Source: Paenibacillus sacheonensis
GTDB lineage: Bacteria > Bacillota > Bacilli > Paenibacillales > Paenibacillaceae
Reading direction: 5' to 3'
NCBI RefSeq assembly: GCF_009909195.1
Contig: NZ_JAAAMU010000010.1
Coordinates: 62,001-126,000, forward strand
DNA: 64,000 nt
Under the pieces are notes generated by a model. That model did no database searches. It saw only the letters and a program-made list of their open reading frames with translations, and was not told the origin of the DNA. A program made the translations under genes and the position numbers. How positions within the stretch are numbered: position 1 is the stretch's first letter; every line of letters begins with the position of its first letter. This document shows positions 53,274-62,209 of this stretch, piece by piece.

Positions 53274-55193
53274 ATGGAAAACAAGGTCAACGTAAGGATG
53301 GCGGACGGTTCGGAGCGCAGCTGCGGCAGAGGGGAATCGATCGCGACGCTTGCGGAAGCCATCGGTCCCGTGCTTCGCAAGAACGCCGTGGCAGGCAAGG
53401 TAGACGACAGGCTCGTGGATTTGGACTTTGCCGTCGCGCAGGATTGCGCGGTGGAGATCATTACGCTCGAGAGCGAGGCAGGGCTTGCGGTGTACCGGCA
53501 CAGCACGGCCCATCTGATGGCGCAGGCGATCAAGCGCTTATATGGCGGGAAGGCGGTCCGGCTTGGCGTCGGTCCCGTCATCGAGGACGGATTCTACTAC
53601 GATGTCGCGGTCGCGGAACCGCTGACGCCCTCCGACCTGCGCGCCATCGAGAGAACGATGGAGGCGATCGTGCGGGAAGACTTGCCCATCGTCCGCCGAG
53701 AGGTTAGCCGGGACGAAGCGCTGGCGTTATTCGCGGCGCGGGGCGAGGGGCTGAAGCTGGAGCTGATTCGCGATTTGCCGGACGACTCGGTCATCTCGGT
53801 CTACGAGCAGGGAGAATTCGTCGACCTCTGCCGCGGGCCTCATCTTCCGTCAACGGGGCGGATCAAGGCATTCAAGCTGCTGAGCGTCGCCGGCGCTTAT
53901 TGGCGCGGAGATGCCGCGAACGCCGTGCTGCAGCGCATCTACGGCACGGCTTTCCTGAAGTAGTCGCAGCTGGAGCGTCATCTCGAGCTGCTGGAGGAAG
54001 CGAAGAAGCGCGATCACCGGAAGCTCGGCAAGGAGCTCGAGCTGTTCATGTTCTCCGAGGAAGCGCCGGGCATGCCGTTCTTTCTGCCCAAAGGCATGGT
54101 CGTGCGCACGCTGTTGGAAGAGTTCTCCCGCGAGCAGAGCCTGAAGCGGGGCTGCGAGGAGGTGCGCACGCCGCTCATCATGAACCGGCGTCTCTGGGAG
54201 CAGTCGGGCCACTGGGAGCATTATAAGGACAATATGTATTTCACGCAGGCGGACGAGACGGATTTCGCGCTGAAGCCGATGAACTGCCCCGGCCATATGC
54301 TGATCTTCAAGAATCGGCTGCGGTCTTACCGGGAGCTTCCGATTCGGATCGCGGAGTTCGGCCACGTGCATCGGCACGAGTATTCCGGCGCGTTGAACGG
54401 AATGATGCGCGTCCGGGCGTTCTGCCAGGACGACGCCCATCTGTTCGTGAGGCCCGATCAGATCGAGGACGAGATCGGAAGCGCCATCGCGCAGATCGAC
54501 GAGACGTACGCCGCCTTCGGCTTCGAATACCGCATCGAGCTGTCGACGAAGCCGGATGTCGCCATGGGGGAGCAGGCGCTCTGGGACCGCGCGGAGCAGT
54601 CGCTCGAGAAGGTGCTGCTGGACCGCGGCGCCCAGTATCGCATCAATCCGGGGGACGGGGCGTTTTACGGGCCGAAAATCGATTTTCACATCCGCGACGC
54701 GATCGGACGGAGCTGGCAGTGCGCGACGATACAGCTGGATTTTCAGATGCCGGAGAAATTCGACTTATCGTACGTCGGAGAGGACGGCCTGAAGCATCGG
54801 CCCGTGGTGATCCATCGCGCCGTATACGGGTCGATCGACAGATTCGTCGGCATTCTGACGGAGCATTACGCCGGCGCGTTCCCGCTGTGGCTGGCCCCCG
54901 TGCAGGCGAAGGTCATCCCGGTCTCGGACAAAGACGCGGATTACGCGCTGGACGTCGTTTCTGCGTTGAACGAAGCCGGACTAAGGGCGGAGGCGGATCC
55001 GCGGCAGGAGAAGCTGGGCTACAAAATCCGCGAAGCGCAGCTGGAGAAGGTTCCGTATATGCTCATCATCGGCGAAGCGGAGCGGCGTGCAGGGGCGGTA
55101 TCCGTCCGCAAGCGCGGAGAAGGGGACATCGGTTCTGTATCCTTGCAGGCGTTAATCGCGAAGCTGAAGGCGGAAACTGCTGCCCGCAGCTGA
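53274..55193 (+). pseudogene. thrS: threonyl-tRNA synthetase with an in-frame amber codon
   Basis: The frame encodes a full-length ThrRS (about 639 codons). It has a TGS domain (first 60 residues), editing domain with HSTAHLMAQAIKRLYGG and VIEDGFYYDV, class II catalytic core with MKPMNCPGHMLIFKNRLRSY and RVRAFCQDDAHLF, and a C-terminal anticodon-binding domain (VIPVSDKDADYALDVV). Codon 230 (53961-53963) is TAG, between YGTAFLK and SQLERHLELLEEAKKRD, where homologues usually have Lys. A single AAG to TAG change explains it. The catalytic half could restart at ATG 54048, which has AAGGAG 12 bases upstream. GGAGGAAGG precedes the main ATG. It may be a dead gene, a split gene, a read-through gene or a sequence error. 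Confidence 0.9.
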
Positions 55194-55395
55194 CTGCTCG
55201 GTAGCGCCGTTAGTGCCGGTACTGCCGGTAGAGTTAAGGGTTCCGTTAGCGTAGGCAGTGTCTCTGTTCCGGATTGTCATCAGATGCGTTGCATAAACCC
55301 TTGACGGGACGGCCGGGGCGGCGCTAGTCTATTGCTGACAGCCCGGAGACGGCAAGCGAGTTACAATCCGACGATTGATTAAGGAGGCTTCCCGC
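55194..55395. other. short gap between thrS and the GyrI-like gene
   Basis: This 200-base gap holds no gene. GCCGGTACTGCCGGTA at about 55213-55229 is a short imperfect tandem repeat. No clear terminator is seen. Confidence 0.4.
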
Positions 55396-55845
55396 ATGAG
55401 CACGCTTGATGATGTCAAGGAAGTGACGCTCCCCGAGCGCCGGTATATCGGAATGGCGATCACGTCGCCGTTCGCGGCGCATGATCCGAAGCGCGTCGAG
55501 CAGCTGCAGAAGCTGTTCCTCAGCCGCAGGTTCGAGATCAAAGGCCTGCTGGACGCCGAGACGTATGTCTGCCCCTCCTTCGTATGCGAGCAGCTGTTTA
55601 CCTATTTGTTCTGCATGGAGGTCAACCAGCTGTCCGCCGTTCCCGAGGGGATGATCGGATTCGCGATCCCGGAGCAGCGATACGCGACGGTGCGGGCGTC
55701 CGGCGCCGATCCTTACGACTTGCTGCATGCTTATCTGAAGGCGAAAGGACAGCAAAACAACAAACGCGGTATGGCGCTTGAAGTCTATCGGGTGCATAAG
55801 CCGGTTTGGCCGGACGAGGTCGACGTCTATATCCCGCTGCTGTAA
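55396..55845 (+). CDS. GyrI-like/effector-binding domain protein
   Basis: This is a 149-residue single-domain protein resembling the GyrI-like small-molecule-binding (AraC effector-binding) fold. It has PERRYIGMAITSPFAAHD at the start, an IPEQRYATVRASGADPYDL region, and VYRVHKPVWPDEVDVYIPL at the end, the usual family signature of an aromatic pocket and a final beta strand. No DNA-binding domain is attached. AAGGAGG at 55381-55387 fixes ATG 55396. Ligand and role are unknown. A strong terminator follows. Confidence 0.78.
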   Translation: MSTLDDVKEVTLPERRYIGMAITSPFAAHDPKRVEQLQKLFLSRRFEIKGLLDAETYVCPSFVCEQLFTYLFCMEVNQLSAVPEGMIGFAIPEQRYATVRASGADPYDLLHAYLKAKGQQNNKRGMALEVYRVHKPVWPDEVDVYIPLL

Positions 55846-55871
55846 GGCAGCGGAATCCCGTTAACGAAAAA

Positions 55872-55902
55872 CAGATCCTGCCCGAAGGCAGGATCTGTTT
55901 TT
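55872..55902. terminator. terminator shared by the GyrI-like gene and the YjcZ-like gene
   Basis: CAGATCCTGCC (55872-55882) pairs with GGCAGGATCTG (55887-55897) around CGAA and is followed by five T's. A-rich sequence precedes the stem, so it can serve both strands. Confidence 0.88.
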
Positions 55903-55933
55903 GTTAGGTTACAAAGGTTGCTCGAAGTCAGGC

Positions 55934-56077
55934 TCAGAAGAAGCCGCCGCGAAGAACGATTACGAGCAAGATATAAAGGACGAGAATTACGCCTGCGCAT
56001 CCCCAAAGTCCGCCGCCGATGCCGCCGACGCCGCCGCAACCGATTCCTGCACCGCCTACACCATTCATGTATCCCAC
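55934..56077 (-). CDS. YjcZ-like small glycine-rich membrane peptide
   Basis: This 47-residue peptide begins MGYMNGVGGAGIGCGGVGGI and ends with a single hydrophobic helix (VILVLYILLVIVLRGGFF). Both halves match the YjcZ/YczN family of small sporulation-linked membrane peptides of Bacilli, whose function is poorly known. The start is GTG 56077, with CAGGAGGT 8-9 bases upstream; the overlapping frame starting at 56084 reads only Arg-rich nonsense. It lies just downstream of the gerP operon on the same strand, which fits sporulation-stage expression. Confidence 0.8.
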   Translation of the reverse strand: MGYMNGVGGAGIGCGGVGGIGGGLWGCAGVILVLYILLVIVLRGGFF

Positions 56078-56210
56078 TGTACATACCTCCTGAGTGGTTA
56101 ATTTGTGATGTTTCTTATCACATAGGTAATATATGAGCGCGGCACGAAATCGTTTGGACGTTTGTACGGGGTACATCTATAATTACGCATTCGCCCAGTT
56201 GGCAACCCCT

Positions 56211-56705
56211 TCAGTTCCGCGGGCAGGGCGTGGCGGGGGGACAACAGCCCGTACCATAATACCGCAATGCCGGCTTTGCGAACTGCCGAATGTTGCTGAT
56301 CCGGGATTCGGCCCGCGTATGAACGCCGTTGCCGACGAGCACCAGTGCGGAGCTGCTGACGGCGATGATTTCGATCGAACCGACGCTGATCCGCGGCTCG
56401 CGGTTCGTGGTCCGCATCTCGAGCGGTTCTTTTGCCGCTTCCGCCAGCCAAGGCGTAATGGGAGGGACCGGCTGATTGAAGATATCGTAAGACTCGAAGT
56501 AGACGTTCTGCGAGTCGAGGTGGTCGGACTCCCGCTGAACGGCAATACCTCTTATGAAGGCGTTGACGTCCGCCCGGTCCCCGAACTGGGCGATGGATGC
56601 GGTACCGATGCTTGTCAGGCAGACGCCGCCGACCTCCGATACGCGGACAGGGTAGTCCGAATCCTCGACAGCAGGAAGCCGGTCAGGGCCCGCATTGCGC
56701 TTCAT
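56211..56705 (-). CDS. gerPE: spore germination protein GerPE
   Basis: This is a 164-residue GerPE protein, a part of the coat or outer-layer system that lets germinants reach the inner membrane receptors. It has VRVSEVGGVCLTSIGTASIA and QFGDRADVNAFIRGIAVQRE near the start, then PRISVGSIEIIAVSSSALVL, the two repeated GerP-type beta units. The ATG overlaps the gerPD stop by four bases. The C-terminus ends in an unusual Cys/Pro-rich tail (GTGCCPPATPCPRN). No gerPF follows. Confidence 0.88.
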   Translation of the reverse strand: MKRNAGPDRLPAVEDSDYPVRVSEVGGVCLTSIGTASIAQFGDRADVNAFIRGIAVQRESDHLDSQNVYFESYDIFNQPVPPITPWLAEAAKEPLEMRTTNREPRISVGSIEIIAVSSSALVLVGNGVHTRAESRISNIRQFAKPALRYYGTGCCPPATPCPRN

Positions 56706-56968
56706 CGGGCGATGTCCCTCAGTCCGCTTCTATTCAACCGCTCTTCGGCCTCTTGCTCGAGCGCGCTCTCTCCCAGGGCTTCCTCGGCACCTTCGGGCGC
56801 TTCCAGCGGCGCGAATGGACCGACGATAACGGACTCCGGCGGCGTGTCGAACATCGAGACGAGCGAGATGGTCTGGGTGTCTCCGATTTGCAAGATCGAG
56901 GCGCTCGCAACGGCAGTCAATTGGATGCTTCCGACGGCGAGGACATGGTTCACGACATGGAGCTGCAT
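56702..56968 (-). CDS. gerPD: spore germination protein GerPD
   Basis: This 88-residue protein begins MQLHVVNHVLAVGSIQLTAV and has SASILQIGDTQTISLVSMFD followed by TPPESVIVGPFAPLEAP, the GerPD signature. The C-terminal 30 residues (acidic, Glu/Ala-rich, ending GLRDIAR) extend it beyond the roughly 58-60 residues I recall for B. subtilis GerPD. Three ATGs (56974, 56971, 56968) are in a row; the third is best spaced from AAGGAG. Confidence 0.88.
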   Translation of the reverse strand: MQLHVVNHVLAVGSIQLTAVASASILQIGDTQTISLVSMFDTPPESVIVGPFAPLEAPEGAEEALGESALEQEAEERLNRSGLRDIAR

Positions 56969-57002
56969 CATCATTTCTCCTTTTTGTTCCGTTTAACTTC
57001 GT

Positions 57003-57938
57003 TTAGGAAGGGTTAAGCAGACGGCCGACGTAATTTCGCAAAGCCGTATCGATGTCGCGCTTCGTCTTGCGGACGACTTCCTCCTGGAATTCCGTGCCGG
57101 TCGGGTCGGACGCCGCCTCGGCATGTTTATCGCGCGAGAGCGTCTGCATATAAAATTGGATGCGCTGGCTCATCTGCTTGCGAATATCCTCGATAACCAG
57201 CCTGCGATGGAAAGGGTCGAGCGCGATGCCCGTCTCGGCTTCGAGCTGCTGCAGCTGCTGCGGCGCGGCGGCATCCAGATAACAGTCGATGGCATGGCGG
57301 ATTTCCGCGTATGGCGGAGCGGGGGTGACTGACGGAGGAATGCCGAGAGACGAAGGCGTTGGAAACTCATGCGGTACATTCGTTGCCTGCGGATCCATTT
57401 GGGGTTCCTTGGACGTGATGGGATCGTTCACGACGCCTGCGCTGAATGGATGTCCGCCCAGCCCGTTGCCGACAAGGACGCCGCCGGTGCTGCTGTCCGT
57501 TCCGAAATTGTGCCCGCTGACGCTGCCTTTACCGAGATTAGCGCTGCCGTTACCGCCGCCATTGCCGCTGCCGGTACCATGTCCACTGCTATTACCGCTG
57601 CCGGTACCATTTCCATTACCGCTGCTGCCGCCAACTGGCATGACCAGCTGGCCAATTTCTTTGATTTGCTCCTCGTTCGGCACCGACATGCCGATATTGA
57701 GCGTTCCCGAGAGCTTTTCTACTTTCAGTTGATCGAAATGATATTGAATCGTATCCACGTGATAGTACGGTTTGTTCTCCAGCGCGTCCAGTCGTTCGTT
57801 CAACGCGTCAAGCTGCCTGCACAACCGGTTGATAAGCGCTTGCTGGTCGTTCACCTGGCACTGCAGCTGCTGTACGTATTGGTTGAGGCCCATGACCATT
57901 TGCCACGGAGATGGCGTCCTCTGGGGTTCGTTTTGCAT
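57003..57938 (-). CDS. gerPC: spore germination protein GerPC with Gly/Asn-rich insert
   Basis: This 311-residue GerPC is about 100 residues longer than the roughly 205-residue B. subtilis protein (from memory). The N-terminal third is coiled coil (NQYVQQLQCQVNDQQALINR, then LCRQLDALNERLDALENKPYY) followed by TIQYHFDQLKVEKLSGTLNI. Residues about 105-195 are Gly-, Asn- and Ser-rich low complexity, partly built on a repeated DNA unit (ATTACCGCTGCCGGTACCAT-like). The C-terminal part (about 210-311) is charged and helical. gerPB lies 18 bases upstream and gerPD follows. Confidence 0.87.
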   Translation of the reverse strand: MQNEPQRTPSPWQMVMGLNQYVQQLQCQVNDQQALINRLCRQLDALNERLDALENKPYYHVDTIQYHFDQLKVEKLSGTLNIGMSVPNEEQIKEIGQLVMPVGGSSGNGNGTGSGNSSGHGTGSGNGGGNGSANLGKGSVSGHNFGTDSSTGGVLVGNGLGGHPFSAGVVNDPITSKEPQMDPQATNVPHEFPTPSSLGIPPSVTPAPPYAEIRHAIDCYLDAAAPQQLQQLEAETGIALDPFHRRLVIEDIRKQMSQRIQFYMQTLSRDKHAEAASDPTGTEFQEEVVRKTKRDIDTALRNYVGRLLNPS

Positions 57939-57956
57939 TTGCAGGCACCTCCGGCG

Positions 57957-58157
57957 TTAATGCGGATTCGGCAGCGGTACGAAATTGACGGGATTCTCTC
58001 CAAGCTGCGGCGCCGGTTCCGTGAATCCGCCTGTGTTGTACATTTGGGCGTTGGAAGCGATGGAACCCGCCGTCCCGACTTGCAGGACGGAAGAGTTCGC
58101 AACGCTGTCTACTCGAAGCTGATGAATCGTGATCGACTGATGAACCGTCAGATTCAT
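57957..58157 (-). CDS. gerPB: spore germination protein GerPB
   Basis: This 66-residue protein has MNLTVHQSITIHQLRVDSVA, then NSSVLQVGTAGSIASNAQMY and NTGGFTEPAPQL, the GerPB pattern and length. It is a small part of the coat protein set that controls germinant access. The ATG overlaps the gerPA stop by one base (TAATG), so translation is coupled. Confidence 0.92.
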   Translation of the reverse strand: MNLTVHQSITIHQLRVDSVANSSVLQVGTAGSIASNAQMYNTGGFTEPAPQLGENPVNFVPLPNPH

Positions 58158-58393
58158 TAGACGTTGACCCCGTTCGCGACGTTGTTTTCCGTGTTATCTT
58201 GAACGTCGGGATCGTTCGTGTTCGTGGCGCTGACGGCGGTGTTGGAGTTCGCCAGGCTGCCGGTCAAGAACGATCCGGAGCCTGCGTACGTTTTGGAAGA
58301 ACTCGCCGGCGAAAGCTGGACCGAATCGCCGAATTGCACGATGGCGCTCGAGCCGACGCTGATGACTTTGACGAAGCCGACTATGGCAGGCAT
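58157..58393 (-). CDS. gerPA: spore germination protein GerPA (GerPA/GerPF family)
   Basis: This 78-residue protein begins MPAIVGFVKVISVGSSAIVQ and has KTYAGSGSFLTGSLANSNTA and SATNTNDPDVQDN, the shared motif of GerPA and GerPF. It is named gerPA from its place as first gene of the operon; GerPF, which is very similar, is not separately present. AAGGAG is eight bases before ATG 58393. The operon reads gerPA-PB-PC-PD-PE on the minus strand and would be made late in sporulation in the mother cell. Confidence 0.88.
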   Translation of the reverse strand: MPAIVGFVKVISVGSSAIVQFGDSVQLSPASSSKTYAGSGSFLTGSLANSNTAVSATNTNDPDVQDNTENNVANGVNV

Positions 58394-58542
58394 GCGCGTC
58401 ACTCCTTTTTTGATCTACAGCGAGCAGATGTTACATCTTATGCGGCATTCGCCCAGAGGTGAATGCCCGGGAGGAGGCCTGTGACGGGAGACTGGGCGTT
58501 CGCATATAGATGAAGCATATGCAAGGAGCGGAGGAATGGGAG

Positions 58543-58968
58543 ATGGCATTGAACTGGGAGGAATTGGAACAGTGGATGGAAAATCAGCAGCTGCCCAAAG
58601 GGTTTGACGTGTTTCGCCAATCCGATTGGATCGAGAATTATGTCCGGGGGATGATGAACAAGGCAATCCCCGCCGCGTCTGCGGCGTTTCAGACGACGAA
58701 CGCCAACGTCGCCGAGACGAAGCGGTTCGTGGTCGTCACGTATCCGATCGGAGAAGGAATCGACTTGGCTTCCGTCCGGCTGTTGGCGAAGGAAGACAGG
58801 CTTAAGCTTAGCGGGCTGCCGGGGGGGAAGGACGAAACGATCCGGCTGCCGAAACTCGTGCTTCCGAGGACCTGCCAGGCCGAGTATGATGGAGCCGTGC
58901 TTAAGATCAAGCTGCGCAAGCGCCCGCCGAGCAAAAGGTCGCATGTCGCCATGATTCAAGGGAAATGA
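58543..58968 (+). CDS. Hsp20/alpha-crystallin-like (possible spore coat) protein
   Basis: This is a 141-residue protein. The N-terminal half is polar and helical (MALNWEELEQWMENQQLPKG). The C-terminal part (about 70-130) looks like an alpha-crystallin domain, with SVRLLAKEDRLKLSGLPGGK and DETIRLPKLVLPRTCQAEYD, AVLKIKLRK. Similar small Hsp20-like proteins in Bacilli are spore coat components. It diverges from gerPA with 149 bases between, which supports a sporulation role but does not prove it. GGAGG at 58530-58534 selects ATG 58543 over ATG 58510. Confidence 0.68.
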   Translation: MALNWEELEQWMENQQLPKGFDVFRQSDWIENYVRGMMNKAIPAASAAFQTTNANVAETKRFVVVTYPIGEGIDLASVRLLAKEDRLKLSGLPGGKDETIRLPKLVLPRTCQAEYDGAVLKIKLRKRPPSKRSHVAMIQGK

Positions 58969-59089
58969 ACCAACGCCCGTTCACGGAACTGTCACCAATT
59001 CTTCCGATCTTCCGATTATAGGCGGCTGGCTATAGGGACGATCATTGGCTTATAATGCAAGTATAGATCTTGCATAGGGAGTGTTTTCC

Positions 59090-59290
59090 GTGACGCTGGT
59101 GGATGTAAGCCAAATTTCCGCGACCCTGTTCGTATTGGGCGCGATATTTATTATGCTGGTCTTCGGCCTGCTCAGCTTCGGCATTTTGAAAATGTTCCAG
59201 CTCAGATACCGCGCGGGCGTGTACAGCTTCATCGGCGCGGTCGTCAGCGGCGTCGTGTTCGGTATTATTTTGAATGAATGGTACGTCTGA
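59090..59290 (+). CDS. small two-helix membrane protein
   Basis: This 66-residue protein has two hydrophobic helices (about 10-34, LFVLGAIFIMLVFGLLSFGI, and 44-62, VYSFIGAVVSGVVFGIILN) with a short basic loop (KMFQLRYRAG). I do not recognise the family. The start is GTG 59090, supported by AGGGAG at 59076-59081; GTG 59081 would overlap that site. TATAAT at 59051-59056 could be its -10. It is a single gene ended by the terminator at 59309. Confidence 0.65.
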   Translation: MTLVDVSQISATLFVLGAIFIMLVFGLLSFGILKMFQLRYRAGVYSFIGAVVSGVVFGIILNEWYV

Positions 59291-59308
59291 GCGCTGTCGT
59301 TTTTGGAG

Positions 59309-59357
59309 AAAGCCGCTTCCGCCGCCTGAATTTCGGGCGCCCGGAAACGGCTTTTTT
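59309..59357 (+). terminator. terminator after the small membrane protein gene
   Basis: GAAAGCCG-TTCCG pairs with CGGAA-CGGCTTTTTT (about 59308-59357), with six T's at the end. Confidence 0.85.
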
Positions 59358-59564
59358 GTCATACGGGGACAATTTCAGGCTATGCCGGCGGGCCGGTACC
59401 CATTCCGGACGGCCGCAATAAATTTGTTTGTCCAAATCGGGGCAGCATGTTTAAAAATAGTCAATAATCCAAGTTGCCAGATCATAAGATGGAGTATAAG
59501 ATAATGATATGAGAGAATATTCAGAACATTTCGTCAATGAAATAAGCGAAGGGAGGGATTGCCG

Positions 59565-60161
59565 ATGAACAAAAGCCATGAAGTTGAGTATTGCAATTTG
59601 GAGCTGCGATTCGACCGACGGCAAATCCAAAATCTCATTCGGGATTTGATCCAAGAAGGTTATTCGCTATATTGGAGCGAAACGGAAGTTTATTTTCTCA
59701 TCTCCGTTCGGAGCGGGCGCAAGCTGGTTAAGCTCCGTTTCCAACGGATGCGCAATCGCTACAAGATCGTCGGCGATTATTTGATCAAGGACGAGAAGCT
59801 GTCGGATCTGCTCGAGAAGCTCATTAACGATTCCCGCGGACATGCGGTGGTCAAACGTTTCAAAGACAGACAGATCGTGATCGAAAGCATTATGTTTGGC
59901 GAAATCATACGTCTTGTGGAGGTGTCCGGCATGGAACATCGGATCATTTATCAGAAGAAACCTTTCGTCACTGTGGAAGAAGTGATTCAGGCGTTTCAGT
60001 CCAAACGGGCCGAAGAACGGGCGTCCGTGCTGCGCTACGAGCTTGATTACGAATTATCCGTCCTCCACGAAGCAATAACGGAAGGCCGCGAAACCGACAT
60101 GGCGCAGTCCAAAGAGAGGCTGCAATCCCTAAGAACTGAGATGATACAGCTTGAACTTTGA
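59565..60161 (+). CDS. conserved protein of unknown function
   Basis: This is a 198-residue soluble protein, charged and mixed alpha/beta, with EYCNLELRFDRRQIQNLIRD, ETEVYFLISVRSGRKLVKLR and a helical C-terminus (ERASVLRYELDYELSVLHEA). I do not recognise a characterised family; similar proteins lie upstream of gnd in Paenibacillus as far as I recall. GGGAGGG at 59551-59557 fixes ATG 59565. No signal peptide or membrane segment is seen. A hairpin with T's at about 60191-60221 follows. Confidence 0.65.
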   Translation: MNKSHEVEYCNLELRFDRRQIQNLIRDLIQEGYSLYWSETEVYFLISVRSGRKLVKLRFQRMRNRYKIVGDYLIKDEKLSDLLEKLINDSRGHAVVKRFKDRQIVIESIMFGEIIRLVEVSGMEHRIIYQKKPFVTVEEVIQAFQSKRAEERASVLRYELDYELSVLHEAITEGRETDMAQSKERLQSLRTEMIQLEL

Positions 60162-60190
60162 AATACCCGCGTTCGCAGATATGAAATAAG

Positions 60191-60221
60191 CCTCCGGTCG
60201 ATTGCGAACCGGGGGTTTATT
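60191..60221 (+). terminator. likely terminator upstream of gnd
   Basis: CCTCCGGT pairs with AACCGGGGG around CGATTGCG, followed by TTTATTTTG. Short but plausible. Confidence 0.6.
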
Positions 60222-60374
60222 TTGTTTGCGGACGGCGGTTCGACAATTTTCTGTCCGACATGGTTTTCTTTGGAGAGTAAAAAGAGTAAAATAGGAGTAT
60301 TGTATGCGTAATGAGCCTCTTGGCGCGGCGCAAATGCTTCAACACAATATCAGAGAAAAGGTGTGGAGAAAATC

Positions 60375-61787
60375 ATGTCTAAGCAGCAAATCGGCGTTAT
60401 CGGTCTTGCCGTCATGGGGAAGAACCTCGCGCTCAATATTGAAAGCAGAGGCTTTACCGTATCCGTATTCAACCGTTCCCGCGAGAAAACGGACGACCTG
60501 ATGAAGGAAGCAGCAGGCAAAAACCTGACCGCTACATACACGATCGAAGAATTCGTGCAATCCCTGGAAGTTCCACGCAAAATCCTGATCATGGTTCAGG
60601 CCGGCGCCGGCACCGACGCGACGATCGACTCGCTCGTTCCGCTGCTTGACCAAGGCGATATCATCATCGACGGCGGGAATGCCTACTTCCCGGATACGGT
60701 TCGCCGCAGCAAAGACCTGGAAGGACGCGGAATCCGCTTCATCGGCACAGGCGTTTCCGGCGGCGAGGAAGGCGCGCTGAAAGGCCCGTCCATCATGCCT
60801 GGCGGCCAAGAATCCGCCTACAAGCTGGTCGAGCCTATTCTGACGGCCATCTCCGCGAAAGTCGGCGGCGACCCTTGCTGCACGTATATCGGACCGGACG
60901 GCGCGGGCCACTACGTCAAAATGGTTCATAACGGCATCGAGTACGGCGACATGCAGCTCATCTGCGAAGCCTACGACCTGTTGAACCGCGTGCTTGGCGT
61001 CAGCACGGAAGAGCTTCAATCCATCTTCACCGAATGGAACAAAGGCGAGCTCGACAGCTACCTGATCGAGATCACGGCCGATATTTTCTCCAAATACGAT
61101 CCGGAAACGAATAAGCCGATGGTCGACGTGATCCTCGACTCCGCGGGCCAGAAGGGTACGGGCAAATGGACGAGCCAAAGCGCGCTGGATCTCGGCGTGC
61201 CGCTTTCGATCATTACGGAATCCGTCTTCTCCCGTTTCTTGTCGGCCCTCAAGCAAGAGCGCGTCGAAGCAAGCAAGCTGCTGAAAGGACCGCAAACGGC
61301 TCCTTTCCAAGGCGACAAAGCCGCCTTCATCGAAGCCGTTCGCAAAGCGCTGTTCGCTAGCAAAATCTGCTCCTACGCGCAAGGCTTCGCTCAAATGCGC
61401 GCCGCATCCGACGAGTTCGGCTGGAACCTCCGCTACGGCGACATCGCGATGATCTTCCGCGGCGGCTGCATCATCCGCGCGGGCTTCCTGCAAAACATCA
61501 AGGATGCCTACGACCGCAACGGAAACCTGAGCAACCTGCTGCTTGACGAATACTTCAAAGAAATCGTGGAATCGTACCAAGGCGCATGGCGCGAAGTCGT
61601 CGCGACGGCCGTAACGCAAGGTATTCCGGTACCTGCGTTCTCGAGCGCCCTGTCCTACTACGACAGCTACCGCACGGAGCGCCTTCCGGCGAATCTGCTG
61701 CAAGCGCAGCGCGATTACTTCGGCGCCCACACGTTCAAACGCGTCGACAAAGAAGGATCGTTCCACTTCAATTGGATTCAATCGTAA
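60375..61787 (+). CDS. gnd: 6-phosphogluconate dehydrogenase (decarboxylating)
   Basis: This 470-residue enzyme converts 6-phosphogluconate to ribulose-5-phosphate with NAD(P)H and CO2. The Rossmann start is [20 protein letters not shown], with [12 protein letters not shown] (Asn-Arg-Ser pattern for NADP), [31 protein letters not shown] (catalytic Lys) and [12 protein letters not shown]. The length and all motifs fit GndA. TGGAGAAAATC precedes the ATG. It is a single gene. Confidence 0.95.
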   Translation: MSKQQIGVIGLAVMGKNLALNIESRGFTVSVFNRSREKTDDLMKEAAGKNLTATYTIEEFVQSLEVPRKILIMVQAGAGTDATIDSLVPLLDQGDIIIDGGNAYFPDTVRRSKDLEGRGIRFIGTGVSGGEEGALKGPSIMPGGQESAYKLVEPILTAISAKVGGDPCCTYIGPDGAGHYVKMVHNGIEYGDMQLICEAYDLLNRVLGVSTEELQSIFTEWNKGELDSYLIEITADIFSKYDPETNKPMVDVILDSAGQKGTGKWTSQSALDLGVPLSIITESVFSRFLSALKQERVEASKLLKGPQTAPFQGDKAAFIEAVRKALFASKICSYAQGFAQMRAASDEFGWNLRYGDIAMIFRGGCIIRAGFLQNIKDAYDRNGNLSNLLLDEYFKEIVESYQGAWREVVATAVTQGIPVPAFSSALSYYDSYRTERLPANLLQAQRDYFGAHTFKRVDKEGSFHFNWIQS

Positions 61788-62067
61788 GACCCGAGATAAC
61801 CTCCTGCAAGCATTGGCGCAGCCGGTCCGCTTCATGACCGCAGCCGCCGCGCTGCTTCAGCAGCAGAAGGGAAGCTTCGGCGAAACTTTGGAATTTGGTT
61901 AACAAGAGTGGCTGAGGGAGACCGACCAAGTCGGGTGCTCCGTCAGCCATTTTCTTTTTCACGAAGGCGAGCGTCCAGACCACGTCTTCGCGCGATAGCG
62001 GGTGATCGGGATTGTTGATGCGGTTGATCCGATATCGGGCGGAGAAGGGCTCAGGCAATGAAGCCAT
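61768..62067 (-). CDS. hypothetical protein
   Basis: This 99-residue protein begins [20 protein letters not shown] and has [20 protein letters not shown] and a Gln/Leu-rich C-terminus. I recognise no family. The start at 62067 has AAAGGAG eight bases upstream, which is why I accept it as real; the 20 bases at its end overlap the end of gnd on the other strand. It is divergent from aroK. Confidence 0.55.
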   Translation of the reverse strand: MASLPEPFSARYRINRINNPDHPLSREDVVWTLAFVKKKMADGAPDLVGLPQPLLLTKFQSFAEASLLLLKQRGGCGHEADRLRQCLQEVISGLTIESN

Positions 62068-62157
62068 GAAAGTCACTCCTTTTTTAAATGTAAGCACCAG
62101 TACTAACAACTCTACGGTAGAATCAAGTTTTTTATACCCGAGTATGTCTAAAAATGC

Positions 62158-62163
62158 TATAAT
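62158..62163 (+). promoter_or_regulatory. possible -10 element for aroK-aroA
   Basis: TATAAT at 62158-62163 lies 47 bases before aroK. No clear -35 is seen at 17 bases; TTATAC is too far (19-20 bases). Confidence 0.35.
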
Positions 62164-62209
62164 CATGGAACATGTTTATCGTGTTAAGACATCAAGAAAG
62201 GGGATTGTC

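Noticed and set aside
55827..56084. Arg-rich minus-strand frame (MYSGIHEW...)
   Set aside because: It overlaps the YjcZ-like gene in another frame and has an implausible Arg/Cys-rich composition.
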